DNA of 64,000 nt from Comamonas piscis (GTDB taxonomy: Bacteria > Pseudomonadota > Gammaproteobacteria > Burkholderiales > Burkholderiaceae_C): contig NZ_CP058554.1 of NCBI RefSeq assembly GCF_014109725.1, positions 992,001-1,056,000 of the forward strand, written 5' to 3'. Of the stretch, positions 25,842-34,538 are shown piece after piece. Made by a program: the position numbers and the translations under genes. Every line of letters starts with the position of its first letter. Position 1 is the first letter of the stretch. The notes beneath the pieces are model-generated. The model was not told the DNA's origin and did not search any database. It saw only the letters and a list, made by a program, of their open reading frames with translations.

Positions 25842-26507
25842 TCAAGGCACCGCTGCGGTGAAGCTAAGCTGCCCGCTGTAGTTGCCAGCCGTGCGGCTGA
25901 TGGCGCTGTTGTAGGCAAAGGTCCAGTTGGCATTGCGGATGGTGACCAGGCTGTTGACCGCTCCGGTGCCGCCGCCGCTGACATTGACGCTGGTGCCCGT
26001 GCCCGTGGCGGGAATGGTCGGTGCTGGCAGGGTCGCGTCGCTGCTGGTGACGCTGACCATATTCATTGGAATGGTGTTGCTGCCACTCGTCAGCGCCGTG
26101 GTGACCGTGGCAAACACGCTGACCTGGCCGCCATTGCTGCGCACCTCGACGGGCAGCACATTGCCGCTGGCGGCGACAGAGAAGGTGGGTGCTGCGCCAT
26201 TCCAGTTGACTGCGGTGTTATTGCTGTTGACCGGCGTGGTGGGCACTGCTGGGATGGAAGGGCTCAAGGCAAAGTTGACCTGCGAGGTGGTTCCGCCCGG
26301 TGTGGGCCAGGCACCATCGCCGATGCGGAAGAACAGAAATTTGTCGATCTGGATCGCAAAGTTCAGCGCCACGGCGGGTGTGTTGCGGGGCAGGCCGCCG
26401 GTGCCCGAGCTTGCGCTGCCAGCCTGCGCGCTGGCGCCCAGGCCGGCGAGCAGCAGCGGCAGCAGCGACTGGCGCAACAGGTTCAGCGGGCGGCGCTGCT
26501 GTTTCAT
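25842..26507 (-). CDS. Appendage operon 1: secreted subunit-like protein D1
   Basis: 221 residues with a signal peptide ending in SAQAGS (about 29). The mature part is Ser/Thr/Gly/Val-rich and beta-predicted, with the conserved start VALNFAIQIDKFLFFRIGDGAW. Segments such as AVNWNGAAPTFSVAASGNVLPVEVRSN resemble the middle of subunit A1 (VVPWDGTAPTVTTTPTGNVL), so A and D are probably paralogous subunits. No Cys in the mature part. Last gene of the operon; its ATG overlaps the chaperone stop by 4 bases. Probably a pilin- or adhesin-like component; family not recognised. Confidence 0.65.
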   Translation of the reverse strand: MKQQRRPLNLLRQSLLPLLLAGLGASAQAGSASSGTGGLPRNTPAVALNFAIQIDKFLFFRIGDGAWPTPGGTTSQVNFALSPSIPAVPTTPVNSNNTAVNWNGAAPTFSVAASGNVLPVEVRSNGGQVSVFATVTTALTSGSNTIPMNMVSVTSSDATLPAPTIPATGTGTSVNVSGGGTGAVNSLVTIRNANWTFAYNSAISRTAGNYSGQLSFTAAVP

Positions 26508-27319
26508 TGGAAATCCGCGTTCAGCTTGAAGCTGCCCTTGTCCCAGTCCAGCATGCCGCTGGCCTTGACCGGGTAGCTGGGCTGCAGCGCAGTCTGGCCA
26601 TCTTCGGCCTTCGGCACCAGGGCCAGGTGCCGGGTCTGGCCGGGCATGATCGGGGTTCCCTCGACAGCCAGCATAAAGTCGCGGCCTTTGGCATCCTTGG
26701 CGTCCACCGTGCCATCCAGCCGGCCATGGGCATCGCCGCTGTTGCGCACGGTGATGGCGGGAATACGTTTGCCGGCCATCTCACGCATGCCGATCTGCTG
26801 CACTTCGAGCTTGGGTTCGGCGCCGCCCAGCATCAGATAGACGGCCACGGCAATGCGGCCGGTGACCGGCAGGCTCAGGTTGGCGCCACCCCCTTGGATG
26901 ATGGTTTGTTGGGCCGGCTCCACGCCTTCAATGGCGATCATGAAGCGGCATTCACCACGCGGCGCATCGGCGGGCGGCGTGACCTGGAAGCGGAAGGCCT
27001 GCTTGGTTTGCGCTGGCACCTTGACGGTGCGGCGCTCCAGCGCCACCCAGGGGCGGCAGCTGCCGGGCAGCAGCTCATCGTGGTAGGTGATTTGACCCTC
27101 TTCGGAGTAGCTCCAGTCCAGGGTCCGTACCGACAAGGCAGTCGCTGCCGAGCCCAGGTTGTGCAGATCGATGGACTGGCCGACACGCTCACCATTTTTG
27201 GCACTTAGCTCAAAGCGCGATGGAGACACTGCCATCTCAAAAGGGGCGGCCTGGGACAGCAAGCTGACGAGGGGCAGGGCGAGGGCCAGCGCGCGTCGCG
27301 CAAAGGTAAAAATGCTCAT
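26504..27319 (-). CDS. Appendage operon 1: PapD-like periplasmic chaperone
   Basis: 271 residues, signal peptide ending near LLSQAAP. The first domain is Ig-like with FEMAVSPSRFELSAKNGERV, SIDLHNLGSAATALSVRTLDW and a Cys pair (GSCRPW, GECRFM) unusual in PapD. The second domain runs from GRIAVAVYLMLGGAEPKLEV. This is the architecture of fimbrial chaperones (hydrophobic G1-like VKVPAQTKQAFRFQV). Translationally coupled by 4-base overlaps to genes on both sides. It would stabilise the three subunit-like proteins before assembly. Confidence 0.75.
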   Translation of the reverse strand: MSIFTFARRALALALPLVSLLSQAAPFEMAVSPSRFELSAKNGERVGQSIDLHNLGSAATALSVRTLDWSYSEEGQITYHDELLPGSCRPWVALERRTVKVPAQTKQAFRFQVTPPADAPRGECRFMIAIEGVEPAQQTIIQGGGANLSLPVTGRIAVAVYLMLGGAEPKLEVQQIGMREMAGKRIPAITVRNSGDAHGRLDGTVDAKDAKGRDFMLAVEGTPIMPGQTRHLALVPKAEDGQTALQPSYPVKASGMLDWDKGSFKLNADFQ

Positions 27320-27807
27320 GGCAGGGTCTCGATTTCAAAATAGGATTCAAAGCGCAGGTTGCCGCCTTGTCCGATCTGCAATTCGCGGCGGTCAATGCGC
27401 AGCTGCAGGTCAAAGCTCTCGGTGATCCAGGGGGCGCGCACCACGCCGGTCCAGACCAGAACCCGGTCACCGGGGCGGCCCATACCAGGCTGGAACTGGC
27501 CGCTGCTGCGCCACTGCACCTGCATGCCCATGGGCGAGCGCAGGCCCGCCACGGCCAGCGGAATCACGTAGTAGATGCGCGCCTGTTTGCCCACATAGGC
27601 GGCGGTGGCCAGGCGGTATTCCACATGCCCAAAAGGCAGGCTGATGGTCTGGTTGTCCAGCATCTGCGCATTGCGGAAATCGGCGTTGACCTGGGCGCGG
27701 GGCGAGGTGGAGTCGTCCAGCCGGCTGGCTTGGGCCTGCGCAGCCTGGCTCCAGGCGCATGCGGCGGCCAGCAAGACACTGCAACACTGAAAGCGAAAAC
27801 GTGGCAT
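27316..27807 (-). CDS. Appendage operon 1: small secreted protein C1
   Basis: 163 residues from the ATG at 27807 (GGAGG 8 bases upstream); the signal peptide ends near AAQAQA. The mature part contains the conserved block ISLPFGHVEYRLATAAYVGKQ and VVRAPWITESFDLQLRI. No family recognised. Its place between subunit and chaperone genes suggests a minor pilin, adaptor or anchoring component. The stop overlaps the chaperone start. Confidence 0.6.
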   Translation of the reverse strand: MPRFRFQCCSVLLAAACAWSQAAQAQASRLDDSTSPRAQVNADFRNAQMLDNQTISLPFGHVEYRLATAAYVGKQARIYYVIPLAVAGLRSPMGMQVQWRSSGQFQPGMGRPGDRVLVWTGVVRAPWITESFDLQLRIDRRELQIGQGGNLRFESYFEIETLP

Positions 27808-27820
27808 GCACGAGCCTCCT

Positions 27821-28483
27821 TTATTCCATCGACGCCGTGAAATACACCGCGCCCTGGTAGGTGCCTGCCGGATAGATCGTGTCGTTGGCAAAGCTGAACG
27901 TCAAACGCGTGGCGCTTATCGCATTGGACTGGTAGGTCCAGCCCAAGCAAAAAATAATAAGCGGGAACGAACAGAAGGTGGCATTGGCATTGAAGCTGGC
28001 CAGCTGCTGGTTGGCCGCACCGGTGAACTGGCCGCTCTGGATATCGCCAGCGCCGGCGCCGCTGGTATTGCTGGCCGACCAGCTGATCTTGCTGAACGGA
28101 ATGATGGTGGCGCCGCAGGGGCCACTTTGGCAGCTCAGGCCGACGCTGGAATCCACCCGCAGGGTGACGGGCCTGGCCGCCGAAGCGCTGGTGGCAGGCC
28201 GTATCGGCGTGACCGAGATATCAATCGCGGGCGTGCCTGCCACCGGCGTCGGCGTGAGGCCCACTTTGTTGCCGGTGACATTGAACTGCACGGTGTCCGT
28301 GCCTGCCGCAGACCCCACCTGCAGCGACAGTGCATAGGTATTGCCGCTGTCGCTGACGGTGGTGATAACGGCGTTCGCAGGCACGCTGAAGCCGCAGGCG
28401 AGCAGCACCAGCCCCGCGCTCAGCGGTGCACGTGCTGCCAGCAAGGCGGCACGCACGGCGGTGGTTGCATCGCGCTTGCGCAT
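27821..28483 (-). CDS. Appendage operon 1: secreted subunit-like protein B1
   Basis: 220 residues; signal peptide with a charged MRKRDATTAVR start, ending near VPANA|VI. The mature domain is beta-rich with four Cys (LSCQSGPCGA and FCSFPLIIFCLG) and ends in YPAGTYQGAVYFTASME, similar to the GxYxGxLxFxA ending of D1 and to spore-coat-U/Csu-type pilins. The ATG shares one base with the subunit A1 stop (TGATG), a translational coupling. Proposed pilin-like subunit. Confidence 0.65.
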   Translation of the reverse strand: MRKRDATTAVRAALLAARAPLSAGLVLLACGFSVPANAVITTVSDSGNTYALSLQVGSAAGTDTVQFNVTGNKVGLTPTPVAGTPAIDISVTPIRPATSASAARPVTLRVDSSVGLSCQSGPCGATIIPFSKISWSASNTSGAGAGDIQSGQFTGAANQQLASFNANATFCSFPLIIFCLGWTYQSNAISATRLTFSFANDTIYPAGTYQGAVYFTASME

Positions 28484-29091
28484 CAGACGCCCTGGGCCGT
28501 GTAGGTAACGGCGTTGGTGTAGGTGCCTGCCGTCCAGCTGCTGGCCGTGCCAGTCAGTGCATAGGTCCAGGTTCCCGTCAACAGGGTGTTGGAGGTGATC
28601 GTGGTGGATGCACAGGAGCCCAGATTGCCACCAGGGTGAGGCAGGGTGCCGCCGGTCGTCACTGTGAAGCTGGTATTGGCCGGACCGCCGGTGGCGCTCC
28701 AGGTCCCAATAGCGCAGTTGATGGTGGCGGTACCAGCGTTGGTCCAGGCGGACACATTCAGCACGTTGCCGGTCGGGGTAGTGGTCACCGTAGGCGCGGT
28801 GCCGTCCCAAGGCACGACGGTGTTGTTGGCCGTCGTGGTGGGGACGGTGGGCACCGCAGGGATGCTCAACGAGGCAGCCCAGGAGACGGTGTCCTGGGTG
28901 GTGTTGCTGGTGCCCACCTTGAGCAAGATCAGCTTGGGAATGACGACGCTCAGGTTGACCTTGGCGGTCGCGGAGACGGTGCCGGAGCCGGTCGAGGAGA
29001 AGCCGTACTGGCTCTCAGCGAGCGCCTGGCCGGTGCAGGCCAGTGACAGGGCGGCGCCCAGTGCGAGGGCATGGATTTTTGGGTGTTTCAT
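28483..29091 (-). CDS. Appendage operon 1: secreted subunit-like protein A1
   Basis: 202 residues from the ATG at 29091; signal peptide ending GQALAES. The mature part (about 179 residues) is Thr/Gly/Val-rich with one Cys pair (INCAIG, GSCAST) and ends TAGTYTNAVTYTAQGV, the subunit-type C-terminal strand. Upstream in-frame ATGs (29148, 29154) follow GGAGGA at the barrel stop, so an N-terminally extended form is possible; the ATG at 29091 gives the best signal peptide. First subunit after the barrel gene and thus the candidate major subunit. Confidence 0.65.
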   Translation of the reverse strand: MKHPKIHALALGAALSLACTGQALAESQYGFSSTGSGTVSATAKVNLSVVIPKLILLKVGTSNTTQDTVSWAASLSIPAVPTVPTTTANNTVVPWDGTAPTVTTTPTGNVLNVSAWTNAGTATINCAIGTWSATGGPANTSFTVTTGGTLPHPGGNLGSCASTTITSNTLLTGTWTYALTGTASSWTAGTYTNAVTYTAQGV

Positions 29092-29150
29092 ATTGAGTCC
29101 TAGAGGGAGAGTGAAGCGAAGCGCGGCTGCGCTGGGGTTCTGCTGCATGG

Positions 29151-31403
29151 TCATTCCTCCACCTGGGTGATGGGGATCTCGGCGTTGGCTTCGCCACGCA
29201 GCGGAACATCGACGCCCAGCACCGCGCCGTCGGCAGCGCCCCAGGGAAGGGGCACGCTGTCGAGCGTGAGGCTGAGCTGATGGCGGCCTACGCCGACCAT
29301 CGGGAATAAAAAGCGGCCTTCGGCATCGGTCGTGGTGCGATAGCGCCCATCAAGCACCACCTCAATGCCTTGTGCGCCGGTTTCATCGGGCTGGATGTGG
29401 CCATCCTTGTTGGCGTCGTAAAACACGCGGCCGGTCACGCTTCCACTGCCATTGCCGGGCATACCGCCCGCAACGGCAAAAGGCCGGCCGGTGCCGCCTT
29501 CCCAGCGCAGATAGACATAGGCGGTCTTGTCATTGCTGCGGTAGATTTGCGGACTGGTCAAGCTGAGCACCGGGGTGGTGGCCAGGCGCGCCTGGTTGAG
29601 CAGTACACCCATGCCCATGCTCCAGCCATGGCCCCACTGCTTTTCTGCCGCCAGGTTGCCCGACAGGCCCCGGCTGGTGGACAGCCCGCCGCTTTGCGAG
29701 GTGTAACGCAGGTTGCCGGAAAAGCTCAGGCTGCTGCTGGCCCAGTAGCGGCCTTGCACCCCTGCCGTGGGGTAGTGCTGGGTGGTGCCGTTGCTGCGGT
29801 CGTCGGCCCAGCCGAGGGTGGTAATCAGCTCGGTACGCATGGTTTCGCGCTGGGCGCTGATCCAGTCCTGCTCCCACTGCAGCTCACGGCCGGTGGCGGT
29901 GCCGTCGCCCAGCACGATCTGCTCATTGCTGCGCAGGCTCAGGCTGAAGCGCGAGCGCGGCAGGTCGCCAAAGCGGGTTTGGTAGAAGCCATAGGCGTAG
30001 AGGCTGCGCATCTTGCCATCCAGGCCGCCACCCTGGCCGTCGCCCGCATAGCGGGTCTGGTACAGGTTGAGGTTGCCGCCCAGTGCGGTTCGGCGGTCCA
30101 GCTGGTAGTGCACATGGCCGCTGACCCCGATGCGGGTCTGGCCTTGTTGGGATGGCCAGCTGCTCGCGCGCATGCGCTCGGCCTCCAGCCCCGTGCCCCA
30201 ACTCAGGCGGCTGCTGCTGTGGTCCATGCGCCAGTAGGCGCCCTGGGTGCCTGAGGGCAGCAGGTAGTCACCAAAATGCAGATTGGGCCGGGTCACATAG
30301 GCACCCCAGGCATGGCGGTAGCGGCCCAGATTGGTGTTCGCCTCCAGGTAAAGGCCCTGCGCGCTGCCGCTGGCGGACTGCGCCGAGTCGCTGCTGGTCG
30401 TGCTGCCCAGTGCGGTAAGCCGGCCGCGCAGTTCGCCATCTTGTTGGCTGAGCGAGCCATAACCCAGCGCAGCAGCCCAGCTGCTGACCCGCTTGCTGTC
30501 GCTGTCTGCGTTGTTCCCCAGGCCGTAGTCCACTGCACCAATGTTGTTGGCCTGGTTCAGCTGCCCGGCGGCATACCAGGCGCTGCTGAGGCGTTGGGTG
30601 GCGCCGATCCAGGCGACGGTTCCCTGGCTTTTTTCAAAACCGGGGTAGGGGCCACCCAGCAGGTCACCGCGCTCACCCATGCCGGCGCTGACCTCAAAGT
30701 CCGCGCCAGAGATGCGGGTCGACAGGCCGCGCAAGGTCGTTGTACCCAGCATCAGCCGGTAGTTCTGGCTCAGCCCGGCGGTCAACTCGCTGTAGCCGTC
30801 GCCGATGGTGGTATCCATGCGGATGCCCGGCGTGATGGGCATGGCCAGGTTGCGCAAGGTGATGCGCTGGCTGCTGGATTGGCGGGCATAGCCCAGAGCG
30901 CCAATGCCATTGAAGCTGTCTTGCCCGCCCTGCATGCTGCGCACATCGGCCTGCAGCAGCCAGTCGCCATAGTTCAGGGTTTGCTGGCGGTACTGGATGC
31001 GCTGGCCCAGCTCGGTGCCACTTTGGCGGCCTCGGTCGCCGGCGTCGGACTGTGCGATGCCCAGGCGGCTCTCCAGCGCCCAGCTGCGCAGCCCCAGCGG
31101 CAAGGTGCTGGGGTCGACTTCTTCGGCCTCGCCGGCGCGCAGGGCCGTCAGTTCATCGGCGCTCATGAAGTGGTCCTCATAGGCGGCGGGCGCGGCATCG
31201 ACGATGGCGCGCAGCCGGGCTTGTTCGGCTTGGGCGGGGCTCAGTGACTCCACCTTGGCGCTGGCTACTGCCTCGCTCTGCGCTTTCATCGGGAGGGCAT
31301 ACAAACACAGGCCCAGGGCCAAGCCCTCCCACACGGCATCCCTTGAAAGCGTCTGGAAGAGACCAGTACCGCAGTGCAAGAATGGCCGTTGGAAAACACT
31401 CAT
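29151..31403 (-). CDS. Appendage operon 1: large outer-membrane usher-like barrel protein
   Basis: 750 residues with a signal peptide ending near PMKAQ. From about residue 110 to 640 the sequence alternates short polar and aromatic strands (ITLRNLAMPITPGIRMDTT, YWRMDHSSSRLSWGTGLEA, LYAYGFYQTRFGDLPRS), as in outer-membrane beta barrels. Near 660-720 is an SdrD-B-like domain with a calcium-type loop FYDANKDGHIQPDE and TTTDAEGRFLFPMVGVG. It occupies the place of an usher, before subunits and chaperone, but the canonical PapC plug and N-terminal signature are not recognisable. Usher function is inferred. No Shine-Dalgarno precedes the ATG. Confidence 0.65.
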   Translation of the reverse strand: MSVFQRPFLHCGTGLFQTLSRDAVWEGLALGLCLYALPMKAQSEAVASAKVESLSPAQAEQARLRAIVDAAPAAYEDHFMSADELTALRAGEAEEVDPSTLPLGLRSWALESRLGIAQSDAGDRGRQSGTELGQRIQYRQQTLNYGDWLLQADVRSMQGGQDSFNGIGALGYARQSSSQRITLRNLAMPITPGIRMDTTIGDGYSELTAGLSQNYRLMLGTTTLRGLSTRISGADFEVSAGMGERGDLLGGPYPGFEKSQGTVAWIGATQRLSSAWYAAGQLNQANNIGAVDYGLGNNADSDSKRVSSWAAALGYGSLSQQDGELRGRLTALGSTTSSDSAQSASGSAQGLYLEANTNLGRYRHAWGAYVTRPNLHFGDYLLPSGTQGAYWRMDHSSSRLSWGTGLEAERMRASSWPSQQGQTRIGVSGHVHYQLDRRTALGGNLNLYQTRYAGDGQGGGLDGKMRSLYAYGFYQTRFGDLPRSRFSLSLRSNEQIVLGDGTATGRELQWEQDWISAQRETMRTELITTLGWADDRSNGTTQHYPTAGVQGRYWASSSLSFSGNLRYTSQSGGLSTSRGLSGNLAAEKQWGHGWSMGMGVLLNQARLATTPVLSLTSPQIYRSNDKTAYVYLRWEGGTGRPFAVAGGMPGNGSGSVTGRVFYDANKDGHIQPDETGAQGIEVVLDGRYRTTTDAEGRFLFPMVGVGRHQLSLTLDSVPLPWGAADGAVLGVDVPLRGEANAEIPITQVEE

Positions 31404-31473
31404 TTGTAATCAGAAGTTAACTTTCATGGCCTGGTCTTTTGGCGAAAACACAAGCAATCAATCATAAAAGTTC

Positions 31474-31508
31474 GATACTTTACGTTAAGTGTGTCAGAGG
31501 ATATAACA
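31474..31508. promoter_or_regulatory. Conserved non-coding box upstream of appendage operon 1
   Basis: A 35-base block matches the box at 38249-38283 at about 29 positions, while flanking bases diverge. It lies about 70-105 bases upstream of the barrel gene and about 200 bases before the htpG fragment. A core CGTTAAGTGTGTCAG is identical. Likely a promoter or operator of the appendage operon. Confidence 0.45.
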
Positions 31509-31709
31509 AATAGATACATGTCATCATGTAAAGAAATTTGAAGAAATCCATGAAAGTATTTAGCTTGGCTTGGCTGTGTTTTTATGTCGAAAAACTATTT
31601 TTGTTATATGCTTTTTGGATAAGCAATTAATAGATAGCAAGACGGCTTTGCGCAGCAAGCCTTGCACCCATATAGACCCTTGATCCGTGTCGATGAGGAC
31701 TGAGCTCCA

Positions 31710-32190
31710 ATGACCAAAAAACCCATTCCTTCCAGGCCGAAGTGGCCCAACTGCTTCACTTGGTGACGTATTCGATGTATTCGAACCAAGAGATCTTTTT
31801 GCGCGAGCTGATCTCCAATGCGTCTGATGCATGCGACAAACTGCGCTTTGAAGCGCTCAATGACAGCGGTTTGTACGGCGACCAGCCCGATCTGGAAGTG
31901 CGCGTGTCCTTCGATGACAAGGCCAAGACCTTGACCATCAGCGACAGCGGTATTGGCATGACCACGCAAGAGGCCATCGACAACCTGGGCACGATTGCCA
32001 AGAGCGGCACCAAGGCCTTTATGGACAAGCTCAGCGGCGACCAGAAGGCCGATTCGCAGCTGATCGGCCAGTTCGGCGTGGGCTTTTACTCCGGCTTTAT
32101 CGTGGCCGACAGGATCAGCGTCGAGTCGAGCCGTGCGGGTGCCGAGGCGTCGGAGGGCGTGCGCTGGACCAGCGGTGGCATGGGCGGCTT
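31710..32190 (+). pseudogene. htpG: htpG 5' fragment, frameshifted and truncated
   Basis: About 96 percent identical by eye to the first 160 codons of the intact htpG at 38486. The poly-A tract after ATGACC has six A instead of seven, so the frame reaches a TGA within 20 codons. The fragment ends at the duplication junction at 32190, where amidase sequence begins on the other strand. The region upstream retains the heat-shock -10 element but not the -35. It is non-functional as HtpG. Confidence 0.9.
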
Positions 32191-32524
32191 AAGGCGGCGG
32201 GGATGCGCACCGAGCCGCCGGTGTCCGAGCCAATGGCGATATCGACCAGACCCCGGCCGACGTTGACCCCAGCACCCGAAGAGGAGCCGCCGGGGATGTA
32301 CAGCACATCGGCGGCATTGCCCAGTGTGCCGAAACGGGGGTTGATGCCCACGCCCGAGAACGCGAACTCCGTCATATTCGTTTTGCCGACGATCACCGCG
32401 CCGGCAGCGCGCAGGCGCTGCACCACCGGCGCATCTTGCGCGGCCGGGGCGCTGTGGCGGCGCATTTTCGCGCCGGCGGTGGTCACCTGGCCAGCCACAT
32501 CGAGCAGGTCCTTGACCGACACCA
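32191..32524 (-). pseudogene. Amidase gene fragment
   Basis: Matches 25260-25594 of the intact amidase gene at roughly 90 percent. It keeps the Lys motif VKDLLD and GGSSSGAGV but lacks both ends. Left limit is the duplication junction with the htpG fragment. Right limit is a 222-bp deletion relative to unit 1 with ACCAG at both ends (25590 and 25812), which removed the N-terminal coding region. No function expected. Confidence 0.88.
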
Positions 32525-32560
32525 GGGCTTGCAGCGGCTATCGCAGGCGCTGCAGTAGTC

Positions 32561-33226
32561 TCAAGGCACGGACGCGGTAAAACTCAGCTGTCCGCTGTAG
32601 TTGCCGGCCGTGCGGCTGACGCTGTTGTCGTAGGCAAAGGTCCAGTTGGCTGTGCGGATGGTGACCAGGCTGTTGACGGTGCCGGTGCCACCCCCGGTGA
32701 CATTGACGCTGGTGCCGGTACCGCTGGCTGGGATGGGTGGCGCAGGTAAGTTGGCGTCGCTGCTGGTCGCGCTGACCGCATTCATCGGAATGGTGGTGCT
32801 GCCGCTGGTCAGCGGGGTGGTGACGGTGGCAAACACGCTGACCTGGCCGCCGTTGCTGCGCACCTCGACGGGCAGCACATTGCCGCTGGCGGTGACCGCG
32901 AATGGGGGCGCGGTGCCGCTCCAGTTGACGGCGGTGTTGTTGCCGTTGGTAGGCGTGGTGGGTACGGCAGGAATGGAGGGGCTCAAGCTAAAGCCGACTT
33001 GTGAGGTGGTGCCGCCCGGCGTGGGCCAGGCGCCATCGCCGATGCGGAAAAACACATACTTGTCGATCTGGATGGCAAAGTTCAGCGCCACTGCCGGGGT
33101 GTTGCGTGGCAGGTTGCCGGTGCCAGAGGTGGCGCTGCCCGACTGCGCCGCTGGGCACAGGGCAGTCAGCACCAATGGCAGCAGCGCATGGCGCAGCAGG
33201 TTCAGCGGGCGGCACTGCTGTTTCAT
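32561..33226 (-). CDS. Appendage operon 2: secreted subunit-like protein D2
   Basis: 221 residues, paralogue of D1 with the same length and about 80 percent identity by eye. Signal peptide ends near PAAQSGS. VALNFAIQIDKYVFFRIGDGAW and the C-terminal YSGQLSFTASVP are conserved. Differences cluster in the signal peptide and in the loops of the Thr/Asn-rich middle. Start overlaps the chaperone-2 stop by 4 bases. Confidence 0.65.
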   Translation of the reverse strand: MKQQCRPLNLLRHALLPLVLTALCPAAQSGSATSGTGNLPRNTPAVALNFAIQIDKYVFFRIGDGAWPTPGGTTSQVGFSLSPSIPAVPTTPTNGNNTAVNWSGTAPPFAVTASGNVLPVEVRSNGGQVSVFATVTTPLTSGSTTIPMNAVSATSSDANLPAPPIPASGTGTSVNVTGGGTGTVNSLVTIRTANWTFAYDNSVSRTAGNYSGQLSFTASVP

Positions 33227-34038
33227 TGGAAATCCGCGTTCAGCTTGAAGCTGCCCTTGTCCCAGTCCAGCAGGCCACTGGCCTTGATGGGGTAGCTGGG
33301 CTGAATGGCAGGCTGTCCATCTTCGCCCTTGGGGACCAGGGCCAGGTGGCGGGTCTGGCCGGGCATGATGGGGGTGCCTTCCACGGCCAGCATAAAGTCG
33401 CGACCCTTGGCATCCTTGGCGTCCACCGTGCCTTCGAGGCGGCCATGGGCATCACCGCTGTTGCGCACGGTGATGGCAGGGCTGCGCTTGCCGGCAATGT
33501 CGCGCATGCCGATCTGCTGCACTTCGAGCTTGGGCTCGGCGCCGCCCAGCATCACATAGACGGCCACGGCAATGCGGCCGGTGACCGGCAGACTCAGGCT
33601 GGCGCCCCCGCTCTGGATGATGGTCTGCTGGGCCGGCTCCACCCCTTCGATGGCGATCATGAAGCGGCATTCACCACGCGGCGCATCGGCCGGCGGCGTG
33701 ATCTGGAAGCGAAAGGCCTGCTTGGTTTGCGCTGGCACTTTGACGGTGCGGCGCTCCAGCGCCACCCAGGGGCGGCAGCTGCCGGGCAGCAGCTCATCGT
33801 GGTAGCTGATCTGGCCATCGGCCGAGTAGCTCCAGTCCAGAGTACGTACCGACAAGGCGGTGGTGGCCGAGCCCAGGTTGTGCAGATCGATCGACTGGCC
33901 AATGCGCTCGCCGTTTTTGGCATTCAGCTCAAAGCGCGACGGGGCGATCGCCATCTCGAACTGGGCGGCATGGGTCAGGCAACTGACCAGGGGCAAGGCC
34001 AGGGACAGCGAGTGGCGAAGGAAGCGGGAAAGGGTCAT
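33223..34038 (-). CDS. Appendage operon 2: PapD-like periplasmic chaperone
   Basis: 271 residues, the most conserved pair besides the barrels (about 90 percent identical to the 26504-27319 product). Signal peptide ends near CLTHAAQ. Both Ig-like domains and both Cys (GSCRPW, GECRFM) are kept. Start overlaps the stop of gene C2. High conservation suggests that either chaperone may serve either set of subunits. Confidence 0.75.
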   Translation of the reverse strand: MTLSRFLRHSLSLALPLVSCLTHAAQFEMAIAPSRFELNAKNGERIGQSIDLHNLGSATTALSVRTLDWSYSADGQISYHDELLPGSCRPWVALERRTVKVPAQTKQAFRFQITPPADAPRGECRFMIAIEGVEPAQQTIIQSGGASLSLPVTGRIAVAVYVMLGGAEPKLEVQQIGMRDIAGKRSPAITVRNSGDAHGRLEGTVDAKDAKGRDFMLAVEGTPIMPGQTRHLALVPKGEDGQPAIQPSYPIKASGLLDWDKGSFKLNADFQ

Positions 34039-34526
34039 GGCTGGGTCTCTATCTCAAAATAGGATTCAAAGCGCAGGCTGCCGCCCTGGCCCATCTGCAA
34101 CTGGCGTTGGTCCAGGCGCAGCTGCAAGTCAAAACTCTCGGTGATCCAGGGCGCACGCACCACGCCGCTCCAGACCAGCACGCGGTCGCCGGGCCGGCCC
34201 ATGCCGCCCTGGAACAGCCCGCTGCTGCGCCATTGCAGCTGCATGCCCATGGGCGAGCGCAGGCCGGCTACCGCCAACGGGATGACGTAGTAAATGCGCG
34301 CCTGCTTGCCCACATAGGCGGCGGTGGCCAGGCGGTATTCCACATGTCCGAAAGGCAGGCTGATGGTGTGCGGGTCCAGCATCTGCGCATTGCGGAAATC
34401 CGAGTTGATCTGGGGACGTGGGGAGCTGGAGTCGTCCAGCCGGGTGGCCTGGGCATGGGCGCCTTGGCCGCAGGCGCCGGCCATGGCCAATAGAGCAGCA
34501 CAACAGCGAAGGCGAAAGCTGGGCAT
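34035..34526 (-). CDS. Appendage operon 2: small secreted protein C2
   Basis: 163 residues, paralogue of C1 with the conserved ISLPFGHVEYRLATAAYVGKQ block (from TISLPFGH). Signal peptide ends near GAHAQA. Start ATG at 34526 has GGAG upstream. Function unknown, probably minor component of the same appendage. Confidence 0.6.
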   Translation of the reverse strand: MPSFRLRCCAALLAMAGACGQGAHAQATRLDDSSSPRPQINSDFRNAQMLDPHTISLPFGHVEYRLATAAYVGKQARIYYVIPLAVAGLRSPMGMQLQWRSSGLFQGGMGRPGDRVLVWSGVVRAPWITESFDLQLRLDQRQLQMGQGGSLRFESYFEIETQP

Positions 34527-34538
34527 GGACCCGTCTCC

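Larger units (their letters stand above)
25260..32190. repeat. Segmental tandem duplication, unit 1
   Basis: Runs from within the intact amidase gene through appendage operon 1 to a truncated htpG start. The same order of parts (amidase piece, six-gene operon, htpG 5' part) recurs in unit 2 at 32191-38970. Protein sequences of the paired genes are roughly 75-90 percent identical by eye. Confidence 0.85.
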
